Shown here piece by piece: positions 28,901 to 37,602 of a DNA stretch of 64,000 bases. The first letter of the stretch is position 1, and every line of letters begins with the position of its first letter. The notes under the pieces were generated by a model. That model had not been told where the DNA came from. It ran no database searches and was given only the letters and a program-made list of their open reading frames with translations. A program made the translations under genes and the position numbers. The stretch lies in assembly GCF_001625305.1 (NCBI RefSeq), contig NW_017804242.1, positions 2,529,791 through 2,593,790 of the forward strand, read 5' to 3'. The DNA comes from Branchiostoma belcheri (Eukaryota; Chordata; Leptocardii; Amphioxiformes; Branchiostomatidae).

Positions 28901-31900
28901 GTTCCTCCCGCTCTTCCGATTGCTGTCGCCTTCTTGTATACCGTCTTCATGTTCATTACCTTTTACTGTGGCACTGATCCTTAAATAAACCAGGTTCCTC
29001 CAACATGTTTGTTTTGTTAGAGCACCCCCCCCCAGCTTTGTCAAATTCGGCGAGTCCAGCTCTCCACAAATACATAAATAAGTATCAGGAGCGTCTGCGG
29101 TTGCGTATGCTGATTCCATCGATCTCAAAATTAACAGAAACCGTGGGAAAACAGTGGAAACGAACTCAAATTGGTCAAAACACGCCATAAAAAAGCTTTA
29201 GATCGTCCACGGCCAGGATGCTGACCCCGTGACCCCGGAATTATGACGCAAAAACCGGTTCAATAAACCCTTAGCGTTCAGACCAGGTTTTTCGGTGGAA
29301 AAACCCCTCAAAAACCCTTAAAAAACCACCTCCCGAGGTGGTTTTTGAAAATCGGATTTAAACCCCTAAAAAACCGGTTAATTTGCGTTCACACCAGGTT
29401 AAATAAAAACCGGTTTTTGAAAAACCGGTTGAAACCGCTAAATATAAGTCTGGTATGAACAGGGTCTCAGTGGGGGAAGGCTTCAAGTTGAAATATTCAT
29501 AGGTTTGTCATCATCATACTATCAATATCATGATAACCATTTACTTTTTCAATAAATTACTTCACAGCCTTGCAACAAAAAGGGTATTAACCTAGAAGTA
29601 CAGTAAAGAGTTCAAATGTTTGAAATGACTGCATCTGACTTTAAACTTCAATCTGAAATACACCCCAGCCCTGTGCTGGAGAACCTGTGCCAGATGTTAC
29701 ACTTGAACTCCAACTTGACTCTGAAGAGAATGTGAAACCCATTTCCGTTTAGTCTACTTTGGAACTTCAAGATTTGGACTGAGTGCAGCCTCTGCACCTA
29801 ATCCTTACAATTAGAAATTTAATCCTGTAACAAAGCAAACAGTAACTCCCACTCTGCTGTAACAGTACCACTGCAGTCCTCCTGGGAGCCTGTCCTCCTG
29901 GGTTTGAGCAGGGATTAATAAGGGGTAATGGGGTGTGAAANNNNNNNNNNNNNNNNNNNNATCTTGTGAATGGGGAAAAGTCATCCTTGCTGGACAAAAT
30001 TAGATGGTCACATTCATTTCTTTTCAGCAATAGCAAAGACTACAACATACGATGTTGAAACATTATCATTTGTCCGTACCTGTATATTGCAGGACCTGTA
30101 ATTCCTCCTAGGTCCCACACAGTTGTCTCCTCCATCTGACCTGAAAGATTGAGATTCAATCAATGAATCAATCAATCAATTAATCAACCATTTGCCACTC
30201 AGTGGGGGAAGGCTTCAAGTTGAAATATTCATAGGTTTGTCATCATCATACTATCATGATAACCATTTACTTTTTCAATAAATTACTTCACAGCCTTGCA
30301 ACAAAAAGGGTATTAACCTAGAAGTACAGTAAAGAGTTCAAATGTTTGAAATGACTGCATCTGACTTTAAACTTCAATCTGAAATACACCCCAGCCCTGT
30401 GCTGGAGAACCTGTGCCAGATGTTACACTTGAACTCCAACTTGACTCTGAAGAGAATGTGAAACCCATTTCCGTTTAGTATACTTTGGAACTTCAAGATT
30501 TGGACTGAGTGCAGCCTCTGCACCTAATCCTTACAATTAGAAATTTAATCCTGTAACAAAGCAAACAGTAACTCCCACTCTGCTGTAACAGTACCACTGC
30601 AGTCCTCCTGGGAGCCTGTCCTCCTGGGTTTGAGCAGGGATTAATAAGGGGTAATGGGGTGTGAAAACCTTTGAGCTTTTGCTGATAAAAATCTGCCCAC
30701 AGGCCTGGGAAATGAATACACATTTACTTCACTACACATCATAGTCCTAACAGAATCCCAATTTCTGTCTGACAGATAAATCCAATGCTCTTCCTTCCAG
30801 CTATAGTCAATTTTAGATTGCCTTCCAAAAAGTATCCAGTGGATAAAATATGAAAGATACTTTTGTATTGTTTTTGTATATTACTTTGGCAGGGATTGAA
30901 AACCTATATCGTCCATTCTTGTACCTTTCCTCCTATTTCAGTTGTTCTGGATCCTTTCCATACATTTGAACAAGAACATATGGCTTTCATCACACAAGGG
31001 TTACACACACGCTTGTTATTCAACCAAAGGTTGAAGACAAGTACTCTATTGTACAACACTGGAAACTACACCCCAAGGTGGTCTGAGGCTTTTCTTCACT
31101 TCAAAATTGTTTGTCATTTCCTACCAGACAAATGAAACGTTAACTGGTACCACACTGCACAAGGCATACAGAACATGTGGAGAACTCATGAAACGATGGC
31201 TTAGAAATAGAACAGTCAACAGAAATACAATTTTAATGTATCATACATTGTATTTTAAAGTTGTACTCGAACAAAAAGAGTACAACAATAGACATTGAAT
31301 ATCTCAAAGATGATTACACAGTTCAATTATGATCTCCTCATGTCTGTCTGGCATAGTGCTACATTTAGCTAGTAAATCTCTACGCAGAATGATTGTCTGG
31401 CTCAGTGTTCAACTTTTATGCATGATTTTGAGGCTTTTTATATGTCTTTCTAGACGTCTGAGGGGAGGAGAGACTCTAGAAAAACATACAAAAAATTTTT
31501 AAAGTCTCAAAAACACATGTAAAACACATGGCCAGACTCCACATCTGACTGATCTGTACTTCTAGACTTCACATACAGAGAAGTGTAGTTACCTGGTGAC
31601 GATACAGAGTCTCTCCTGGAAGGACACACCTCCTCCACAGGTCCTGGAGCAGGGTCCCCACTCTCCCCACGGGCTCCACCCTTCTCCTGATTCACCGGGA
31701 TCCTGACGCTTCTTTCTCGTCTAAACATGAGCAGAAAAATCATCATCAATCTCTGCAAGGTCTCGCTCTACTTTCCTTTGACATGCTATTGCTTGGCCAC
31801 CTGAGGCTCTCTTCTTTGCATCTTTCCACAGGTAGGAACAATTATAAACATTCTAAATGAAAATACAGTATATCTAAACATTCTAAATATTGTATGTTTT

Positions 31901-34900
31901 CCTTTAAAATTCCTAACCCCCGGCAACACAACATCACTATCTGGTCACAATTGAGTGACCTGGTTTTGCTCCAAGAATTTCATTTCCAGTATTTTCTAAA
32001 TTCACACTGTATTGAAATCCACATATTTTCTTTGATGAAAACATAAATCCTTCTTGGATAAATAGAAGAAAATACATCCAACATCCCAATCCTGGCCTTG
32101 ACCTTTTCCTTCTACCACCCACCCAGGTTCAAATGCCATCACAGAATTTCAAACACATTCTCTAGGAAACAGTGACTGTTGTCATGTTTACAAACACTCC
32201 ACAATCCAAGTGTGTTTGCCTTCCCTCCAATCAGCACCTTTTGTCAAATAGAAATTCCTACAGTATCATTTCTGCTGTTTATCCTGTTCTCCACCAAAGC
32301 TAACACATGCAGGGTCTGTAATCAACACCTCACACATGTGTGGCTCCCCAGCACTCTCCCTGACAGGTTTCTACCCACTTATCACCAGCTGACAGAGGAG
32401 TTCAGTATGGTTTGAAAGAAAAGTTTCTAGTTAGCACTTGATGTCAGTGCCAACATGCTCCAGCTGGTACGTTTTTCCACCAATTTCATGTAAAGTGAAC
32501 CAAACAATCAAAGATTTATCATAGAAGTGGGAATTGTCTTCCTTGCTCTAGCCTGGTATAGCCTAAGCTAAGCAGTTTAACAGATGGTTACCACAATGTA
32601 GTACCCAAAATGAGACCTTATCAAAATTCCTTCTTTTCCTGGCTGCAACCACTGTAACTGAAATAATTACTGCTGGATTAACTGTAACCATCATTCATCA
32701 ATTAATGGGAACTACTTTGGACATAAATTTATGTAAAGGAAGTGAAAGAAGCCAAAACATCTTGTTCAAATTAGTTGCTAGTATGGAACACATTGTCATT
32801 GATTAATTGCCGTACTTGACGGCTTGTTTATAGACATAGTTAATTGTCTGGAAGGACCTGATATATAAAAAAGGAATCAAACATCACATGTATAGCAGAG
32901 CACCTTGTCAAAAGGTATAATTCAACAAGATGAAGTACAGTAAAAGAATATGTAAGGTTTTTGCTATCAAAATCACTCCTCTTGTCGAGTCATGAATTGA
33001 AACTGAGATTTGAACTTTTGACATTAATTTTAGTGACACTGACAGAGTTGATTTTCAAAATTTGGTCCAGGGGATAAAACTCCATGGAAACTTGTAATCA
33101 AAAAGATTCTGAAACTGAAATCACATCGTGCATACAAAGTCCAGAAAATAACAACAAACCACTGTGTCACACTTTGAGAGAAAATGTCTAAAACGTCTTG
33201 TTTTGTAGAGTTTTCTGCAAACTATCTGTAGAATGTTTCATGGTTTCCCCTGTAGATGTAGTTATGTGATATGTGGGAGGTGGGAAGTCGCTCAGGAAGT
33301 GGACCAGTCTGCTGGTGGGAGGAGATATGAGGTCGGAAGGTAAGGAGGAAACTTCAACACATGTACACTCAGCATGACATGGGGTCACCAGTGACATGGC
33401 TACAAGGGATGAAACCAGCCAAGTTCCTCTACCAAGTTCCTGTCATGAACAATGAGAGTTGATCTAATAGGCCCAATTCCTAATCATCAGATCATATGGT
33501 GGCAAGGCAGTATCCATTGGCCGGAGGAATGCATCCATTGGCCAGAGGAGTGTCCATTAGCCACCGGTGGCTAATGGACACTCCTCTGGCCAATGGAAAC
33601 TGCCGTGCCACCGTATGATCTGCTTGGAGATTAACTAGGCACCATATTCATGATTGTCATTGTCATTGTCATTTCACCCTCAACATTTGATAGTGTAAAA
33701 TGGGCCGAGGTTAAAGCATGCAAGGAACAAAACTGAACTTGTTCCACTACATGCCAAAAGTATATGCCAGGTGAGAAAACAGAAGGAAGAAGATGTTAAG
33801 TTGCTGTAACAGTACAAGACAATCAGAACAACATGGAAAATAGTTCTACTTACGGGCGTGGTCCTGCCACAACCTGCCAGCAACAGAATCACAAGGGCTG
33901 CATTGACCACAGTCCTATGAAGAGAAAAGGTAAACAATGAACAAACAATTTTACCATTTTCTAATGTTTCAAGTTTTCCAAGGGGCAATTCTTTGAAGTT
34001 GCAGTTATCTGGTAGATGACTGAAGCAAATGGAATGTGAAAACACAAAGCAACAGTTGCAAGAATGTCCCTCATCAATTTGGGGATTCACCTTTTCATGC
34101 ATCTCATTCGCCCCTTGTTCTCATGTCACTTTTAACAAATAGCAGACTGCATAGAAAAGGAGTGCTTTCAATCAATGTGCTATATTACCACTCTTCCCAA
34201 AACAATGCCATCAATGAATAACTTCCACTCTCTTTTTTTTGCTAATGAGTTTCACAGCCCTTTTGATATGAATAACAAAAGTTAGAGGGAGAGCGTGCAA
34301 ATTACTTTTCATTGGGAAACAATCTGGAGAGAGGGAGAAAACGGGCTAATTACACCATCATTGTAAGCAAAAACAGAAGTTCAGCTGAGTTTGTGGTTTC
34401 TTGCTCTCCTGAGGGGGTAAAATCCACCGACACAAAATACGCAGGGAATGTGGTCCCCATTTTCTTGAAAAAGCGCCGGGCAGACCGCTAACAAAACCGC
34501 CGGGAAAGGGAAAACCAAGTGCTTCAGGGGAGAACAAGCACCGGGCTGTATGTGTACGGCTCGTATGAAAACATCAGATCGGTACAATAAACAGTCAAAG
34601 GCTTCTCATCCCTGCACTACTTGCACCGGTTCTACAAGGCTGTTCCTACCCTTACATAGTATTTTGTCAAACCTTGGTCAAACGACGTGAAGTTGCCGAT
34701 GGCGAGCGGCGCCCTTTTGCCACAGAAGTCGCTGTTAAAGTGGCAGCATGGCACGGGAGTAAAATTACGTTCCACACCGGTACTGTGCAGGGCGGTTTAT
34801 ATCAAGCTTCGTGGGTATGCCGGTTTCTTTAATATCTTCAGCTCACAAGTTATGCCTTGTAGCGTAATCCGCACTCCAGAAACACACGTGCAAAACTTCT

Positions 34901-35022
34901 TGACACTCCTGACACTGGCGGAGCGTGGACCCCACGCCACCGGTCTGTCACATTCGGACATCCCCTTGTCTTTTAGCGTTTATATCCTCTAAAACAGTTT
35001 CATAATGCAATACTTACCTCAT
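7775..35022 (-). CDS. PAPLN: Papilin, secreted ADAMTS-like matrix protein, 32 coding exons
   Basis: Secreted extracellular-matrix glycoprotein of the ADAMTS-like group, with no metalloprotease domain. Coding exons from 5' to 3': 35018-35022, 33854-33914, 31593-31720, 28609-28669 (second copy 30080-30140), 27333-27435, 24327-24457, 24029-24152, 23717-23797, 23321-23493, 22832-22964, 22297-22417, 21630-21708, 21381-21512, 20791-20952, 20174-20347, 19582-19761, 18946-19087, 18335-18550, 17887-18156, 17342-17525, 16841-17006, 12597-12797, 12261-12323, 11817-11891, 10877-11047, 10402-10563, 9903-10044, 9474-9604, 9184-9281, 8643-8820, 8083-8349, 7775-7938. Every junction is GT-AG and phase-compatible. 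The exons sum to 4478 nt; allowing for a 2-nt loss in exon 21 and a 1-nt gain in exon 20 gives 4479 nt, or 1492 aa plus stop. As written, the gene is broken in the Kunitz region. Confidence 0.93.
8083..10044 (-). other. PAPLN: Papilin immunoglobulin domains 1-3 (exons 27-31)
   Basis: Three I-set-like Ig domains: Ig1 in exons 9903-10044 plus 9474-9604 (VTLSCHAES ... YTCLV), Ig2 in 9184-9281 plus 8643-8820 (TRLDCRVEG ... YTCTANN), and Ig3 in the single exon 8083-8349 (LILICRASG ... YTCIVSN). The first two are split by an internal intron and the third is not. Confidence 0.92.
10402..10563 (-). other. PAPLN: Papilin cassette 6 (exon 26)
   Basis: A lone papilin cassette ([19 protein letters not shown]) placed after the last Kunitz domain and before the Ig domains. 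Phase 1-1. Confidence 0.82.
10877..11047 (-). other. PAPLN: Papilin Kunitz domain 4 (exon 25)
   Basis: Intact Kunitz domain ([20 protein letters not shown] ... [16 protein letters not shown] ... CRQAC) with P1 Arg and canonical spacing 8-15-7-12-3. Phase 1-1. Confidence 0.92.
11817..12323 (-). other. PAPLN: Papilin acidic linker exons 23-24
   Basis: Two small symmetric exons, 12261-12323 (21 codons) and 11817-11891 (25 codons), both phase 1-1. They read through as an acidic linker ([20 protein letters not shown] and [20 protein letters not shown]) between Kunitz 3 and 4. They are supported by splice sites and phase rather than by homology, and could be alternatively spliced without frame loss. 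Confidence 0.72.
12597..12797 (-). other. PAPLN: Papilin Kunitz domain 3 (exon 22)
   Basis: Intact Kunitz domain ([20 protein letters not shown] ... [16 protein letters not shown] ... CQSTC). P1 is Arg, which predicts trypsin-like protease inhibition if the domain is an active inhibitor. Symmetric phase 1-1 exon, followed by an acidic, Thr-rich tail. Confidence 0.92.
13748..14231. mobile_element. TTAA-flanked MITE, copy 1
   Basis: A 484-bp unit between TTAA tetramers, with terminal inverted repeats GGTCTCATTC and GAATGGGACC (one mismatch when reversed). No ORF. It lies in the papilin intron between exons 21 and 22. TTAA duplication plus 5'-GG ends point to a non-autonomous Kolobok-type element rather than piggyBac, whose ends usually begin CC; that class call is inference. 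Confidence 0.85.
14232..15890. other. Papilin intron sequence between the MITE copies
   Basis: No exon-like segment seen. Contains C-rich runs near 14890 and 14960 and a palindromic GTTGCCATGGCAAC at about 14353. Confidence 0.4.
15891..16374. mobile_element. TTAA-flanked MITE, copy 2
   Basis: The same 484-bp unit in the same orientation and the same intron as copy 1. By eye I found a single difference (CCGCGCGAC here, CCGCGTGAC in copy 1). TTAA flanks both ends. Confidence 0.85.
16841..17006 (-). other. PAPLN: Papilin Kunitz domain 2, with a 2-base loss
   Basis: The phase-1 acceptor TTGCAG leads into V-I-C-V-Q-P-A-D-P, but Cys2 onward ([13 protein letters not shown]) is in another frame. 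Two missing bases at 16980-16981 (GACCCGGCCGTGT, perhaps originally four Gs) explain it: adding two restores exactly 8 residues between Cys1 and Cys2 and makes the exon 168 nt, phase 1-1 like its neighbours. P1 would be Tyr. The other spacings (15, 7, 12, 3) are canonical. Confidence 0.85.
17342..17525 (-). other. PAPLN: Papilin Kunitz domain 1, with a +1 frameshift
   Basis: The domain starts [16 protein letters not shown]; the P1 residue is Ser. Cys spacings are 8, 15, 7 and 12 as in Kunitz inhibitors. Then GAGTGTCCAGAATGCCTGT puts 10 rather than 9 bases between Cys5 and Cys6. As written the frame ends a few codons later at TAA. Dropping one C (plus-strand G at 17372-17373) restores CQNAC and an open frame to a phase-1 GTAATG donor. 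Confidence 0.88.
17887..18550 (-). other. PAPLN: Papilin cassettes 1-5 (exons 18-19)
   Basis: Five copies of the short cysteine motif typical of papilin (FGCCPDGxTAAxGPxxxGC). Exon 18 (18335-18550) has two and exon 19 (17887-18156) has three. Both exons are symmetric phase 1-1 and can be duplicated or skipped without breaking frame. A sixth cassette lies apart from these, in exon 26. Confidence 0.88.
18946..22964 (-). other. PAPLN: Papilin thrombospondin type 1 repeats 2-7 (exons 10-17)
   Basis: Six consecutive TSP1 repeats, residues about 320-663. Landmarks in order: [55 protein letters not shown] and [11 protein letters not shown]. From repeat 4 on, introns fall just after the Trp-x-x motif (phase 0), so each repeat is split at the same place, the sign of exon-unit duplication. 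The intron between exons 11 and 12 carries a foldback element (21732-22122). Confidence 0.9.
21732..22122. mobile_element. Foldback element in papilin intron 11
   Basis: Long imperfect inverted repeat: 21764-21800 pairs with 22089-22124 (TTATGAAATAAAGACTAAAC and its reverse), and the inner arms pair around 21853-21960 and 21990-22083. The left arm alone has about 50 extra bases with an (AAAT)n run. The whole is flanked by the 14-base direct repeat AACAACAAACATTA at 21718-21731 and 22123-22136. The open frame at 21764-22282 is a by-product of this palindrome. Confidence 0.8.
24837..24976. mobile_element. Short foldback MITE in papilin intron
   Basis: Inverted arms TGGCATGTTTTGTAAAACAA at the left and its near-reverse at the right (TTGCCTTACAAAACATGCCA), continuing through AGTGTAGGTGTA / TACACCTACACT, with a loop of about 60 bases. 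No coding potential. Confidence 0.7.
24977..27332. other. Papilin intron 5, CpG-poor
   Basis: No exon, repeat array or RNA gene recognised. CpG is nearly absent: I counted 2 in 25441-25860. Confidence 0.5.
28490..29940. repeat. Duplicated segment, copy A (carries insertion)
   Basis: Apart from the 734-bp insertion, a 6-bp indel near 29525 and rare substitutions, this matches 29961-30666 across its whole length, including papilin exon 4 at 28609-28669. The other copy begins immediately after the N gap, which suggests two haplotypes placed in tandem rather than a biological duplication. Confidence 0.85.
28732..29465. mobile_element. 734-bp inverted-repeat insertion with 5-bp target duplication
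   Basis: The insertion is flanked by CTCAG at 28727-28731 and 29466-29470. The second copy of this region (29961-30666) lacks it and has a single CTCAG at 30198-30202, so the ends are exact. Terminal inverted repeats share TTCATACYAGACTT. Inside are repeated motifs of the form GCGTTCAxACCAG and AACCGGTT, and a short hairpin CCACCTCCCGAGGTGG. No ORF of note, so non-autonomous. I do not assign a superfamily. Confidence 0.9.
29941..29960. other. Assembly gap (20 Ns)
   Basis: Twenty Ns, a nominal gap size, between the two copies of the duplicated segment. Confidence 1.
29961..30666. repeat. Duplicated segment, copy B (empty allele)
   Basis: Second copy of 28490-29940 without the insertion. It contains an identical papilin exon 4 at 30080-30140. 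That exon is 61 nt and asymmetric (phase 2 to 0), so splicing in both copies would break the frame; only one can be used. Confidence 0.85.
30667..33487. other. Papilin intron sequence flanking exon 3
   Basis: Apart from papilin exon 3 (31593-31720) I recognise no exon, repeat family or RNA gene here. AT-rich and CpG-poor. Confidence 0.4.
33488..33622. mobile_element. Foldback MITE in papilin intron 2
   Basis: Near-perfect hairpin centred on GCCACCGGTGGC: GGCCAGAGGAGTGTCCATTA is followed by its exact reverse complement, and the outer arms GCAGATCATATGGTGGCA / TGCCACCGTATGATCTGC also pair. The left arm contains an extra partial copy of ATCCATTGGCC. No clear target duplication. Confidence 0.75.
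33854..35022 (-). other. PAPLN: Papilin exons 1-2: start and signal peptide
   Basis: Exon 1 contributes only ATGAG (35018-35022) before a GTAAGT donor. Exon 2 (33854-33914) completes a 22-residue N-terminus, [20 protein letters not shown] plus TP, which is a clean secretory signal with a hydrophobic core at about residues 4-15. The two-residue first exon would be missed by ORF searches. The intron between them (33915-35017) holds no other coding signal; its upstream half is CpG-rich, as expected near a promoter. Confidence 0.85.
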
Positions 35023-35976
35023 GTCGATGGGAGGTTTCTTTTCTTCAGGTAGCCCTGCTCTGTATACCTGGTAACGTTGTTTTAGTACACCCGGTCCGAT
35101 CGTAATCCCCTCCCAGGCTCGTCCCGCGCGCCTCGCTTTCTCAAATGAGCGAGGGTCAGAAATGACCTTTAACATCAGACTATTCCACTGAGAGGGGACA
35201 TATTTTATCGTGGCGCGTATTTCTGAATATTCTGATCATAAATTCGTCTATAAACTTTTGTGATAGAATTTATATTGTTTCTATGATAATAAAGTAATAG
35301 CTAAATGTGAGATAGTTTAAGTGTAGAAATACTGCTACGCAACAGGGATACATGCACAATGGTACAGTCGAGTGGCGGGAGATTTAAATTAACATCGATG
35401 ACCATCTGTTTACAGCACTCCAGCAGAAGTCATGAACGGATTAGAAGACTTTAGAGCTATAAGTGCAATAACAAATAAGCATTAAATCGCCTTTGGTGCG
35501 TTTTAGATAACGTTTTTGGTTTGATTTCGCATATCAGTATTGAAGGTGATGACGTTGAAGAGTTAGCGAAATATGGCAGTTTTATAATGAAACATGTAAC
35601 GTTATTTACCACACACAAACAAACAAAAATCCAATCTTTCAAACGTTAACGTTTATTTTCTTCACATAACTATTACATGTTACAGCAATACATGTATTGG
35701 GAATTGGAAAACTGAGTAGCGCCTGGGAATACAGATTTACAAAAGCAATGTGATGTAATGGTAGACAATCCGACTTGTGACAGCAATATGCCTTTCTTTC
35801 TCGCGTACGTTTTCTTCACAACTGCAGTAAAGGCATATATGCGTTCCTCGACATTCACGCATGGAAAAAGTTGCGAAAAGTATTTTAATGTGATGTCTCT
35901 CCACTGCTATATGTATACAATGCGTAAAGGTGTAGAAGATATCGGCAGGGATGATCGGCTAGCAGTGTGGACAGGA
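35023..35976. other. Spacer upstream of papilin
   Basis: No coding exon. The part near 35090-35180 is GC- and CpG-rich with CCCCTCCC and is the likely papilin promoter/5' UTR. TTTATT at 35652-35657 is an AATAAA on the minus strand and could end the GKAP-domain gene whose stop is at 35977. Confidence 0.5.
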
Positions 35977-37602
35977 CTAAGCGGCCTCCTGTTTCACCAG
36001 CGCGTGCACCTCATCGAAGAGGCGGTCGATCTTCTTAACCTGAGTATTTGATAAAATAAAACGTAAGGTGGGGCTGTTTCAGGAGGAAGGAAAGGGCGGC
36101 AGTTCTTTTTTTTTCTGTCGCCAGGCCCCATAAGATGTTGGGTGCAATTTAAAACACACACAAAAAAAACGTATTCTACCGATGTATGTATTTGAGTTGA
36201 CGTTGTAGTTTCTTTTGAGACGTCATTATTACCTGCTTCTCCACCAGGTCCCAGTACGCAGCCAGGTCATTCATTGTTGGTCGGTACGGGTTGTCGCCTC
36301 CTGGCGCCTGTAAGAAGGGCTGCAGCTTTAGATCATTTTTTTCATCAGAGCGTCATTGTATAGATTCAAATTAACTTGTAACATTGAAAATAAATAGGAC
36401 ATTTTCAAACGAATATATAAATGTCATCCGTTCCTATATTATATACATTGTATCTGTATGCTGGCGCATGAACGTATCTTTTAAAACGTGGATGGTATCT
36501 TCTCCAACTCACCATTGCGACCCTGCACAGCTCCTCGAAGGTGGCCATGGTTGACTTCTTGTTGGTGGTGATGAGGATGGACTGTCCAATGGCGCTCCTC
36601 ACGCGCTCCAGAACTGAAACCACGCGTGCGTGTACAACAGTTTCATAAAGATATGATAAGTAACCTTAGATAACTAGTGAGTACGCCTTCTTACCTAGAT
36701 CTTCTTGAGAAAGACTAATAAGCGCTTTCTGCCGATCAGTGGAACTCCTTGCCAATAAGAAAAAGATAACGATCTCGTTACTCTGTTGGAGAGTATCTGT
36801 TTAGCTCAAAACGTCACCCTATACTGTTCAACCTTTGCTTGGAGAGTACATTGTATAAAGAAACGTCTGTTGCGGCCAAGACTCGTAGGTCGTAATTATG
36901 TTGGGCTGGACATTATCCAAGGACATATACAGCGACTCCTTGTGTGTTTAGTGAGAAATTCAGACTACAGCGGTCGTAAACTTAAGGCATACCAGCGGAG
37001 GACAGGTTCCAGCGCTGGTACTTCTCAGCGTCCTCACATCGTCCGACGAGGCGCTCTCTCTCCTCCTGCACACGCTGCAGGTAGGCTGCTGGGCCGCAAC
37101 AAGGCTCCGCCTGGTTCGACGCAGCAGGGGAGTCGTCCACCTACAGGTTATCAAGTGAAAACTATCACATTTCTTGTCATGAATTACGTTGAATTACGAA
37201 AATCGCCATGATGTACAAAGTCCCCGTGGGTAAGAAAGGCAGGTGTGCAGAACGAAACAAATTTGTTTTGTACAATCTGTAATACGGTGGTCCAAGTTTT
37301 GAAAATGACTTTTATAATAGTGACACTTTACTCGTTAGAATAGAAGGGTTTTTGCTTTATATTCAAAATGAGAGGACTGTTCCAACACTGAGCATAACAT
37401 TGATTCTGCCTACCTTGGTTGTGATAGCGTCACAAGTGACCACATCATCTATCCTCTTTCCCTTTTTCTTGGCTCCCTTGTTCCCCTTGTCGTCCTGATG
37501 GCTCTGCGTGCACTTCCAGGACACATACAGGACACTCAGGGCCCCGACCGACGCCAGCAGGACAAGTCCGAGTCCGTGTTTTGTCAGACTCATGAAACCC
37601 AT
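35977..37602 (-). CDS. Small membrane-anchored protein with GKAP/DLGAP-type domain, 5 exons
   Basis: Exons 37414-37602, 36993-37140, 36513-36613, 36233-36307 and 35977-36039, all GT-AG and in phase, give 191 aa. Residues about 9-29 (HGLGLVLLASVGALSVLYVS) form one transmembrane or signal-anchor segment, followed by a Lys-rich patch (KGNKGAKKKGKR). Residues about 85-190 resemble the helical C-terminal domain of DLGAP/SAPAP scaffold proteins: LERVRSAIGQSILI, FEELCRVAM, RPTMNDLAAYWDLVEKQV and IDRLFDEVHAL line up in order with the family pattern of IR-AIGQ, F-x-x-L, RPT-x-x-DLA-x-(F/Y)WD and FDEL. DLGAPs are several times longer and have no such anchor, so this is a minimal, membrane-tethered relative. 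The function is unknown to me. The domain call rests on remembered family patterns. Confidence 0.78.

Larger units (their letters stand above)
23321..31720 (-). other. PAPLN: Papilin N-module: TSP1-1, ADAMTS Cys-rich and spacer (exons 3-9)
   Basis: Exon 3 (31593-31720) and exon 4 form the first thrombospondin repeat ([18 protein letters not shown]). Exons 5-7 encode the ADAMTS cysteine-rich region ([18 protein letters not shown], then PNRCELNC, then ECGGDGSSC). Exons 8-9 encode the spacer ([29 protein letters not shown]). Residues about 35-290 of the mature order. The layout matches ADAMTSL and papilin proteins and sits directly after the signal peptide, so no protease domain was lost from this locus by truncation. 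Confidence 0.9.

Noticed and set aside
28609..30140. Two copies of papilin exon 4 as mutually exclusive exons
   Set aside because: Copies are identical in coding sequence, continue into identical intron sequence and meet at an N gap, so haplotype duplication is far more likely.
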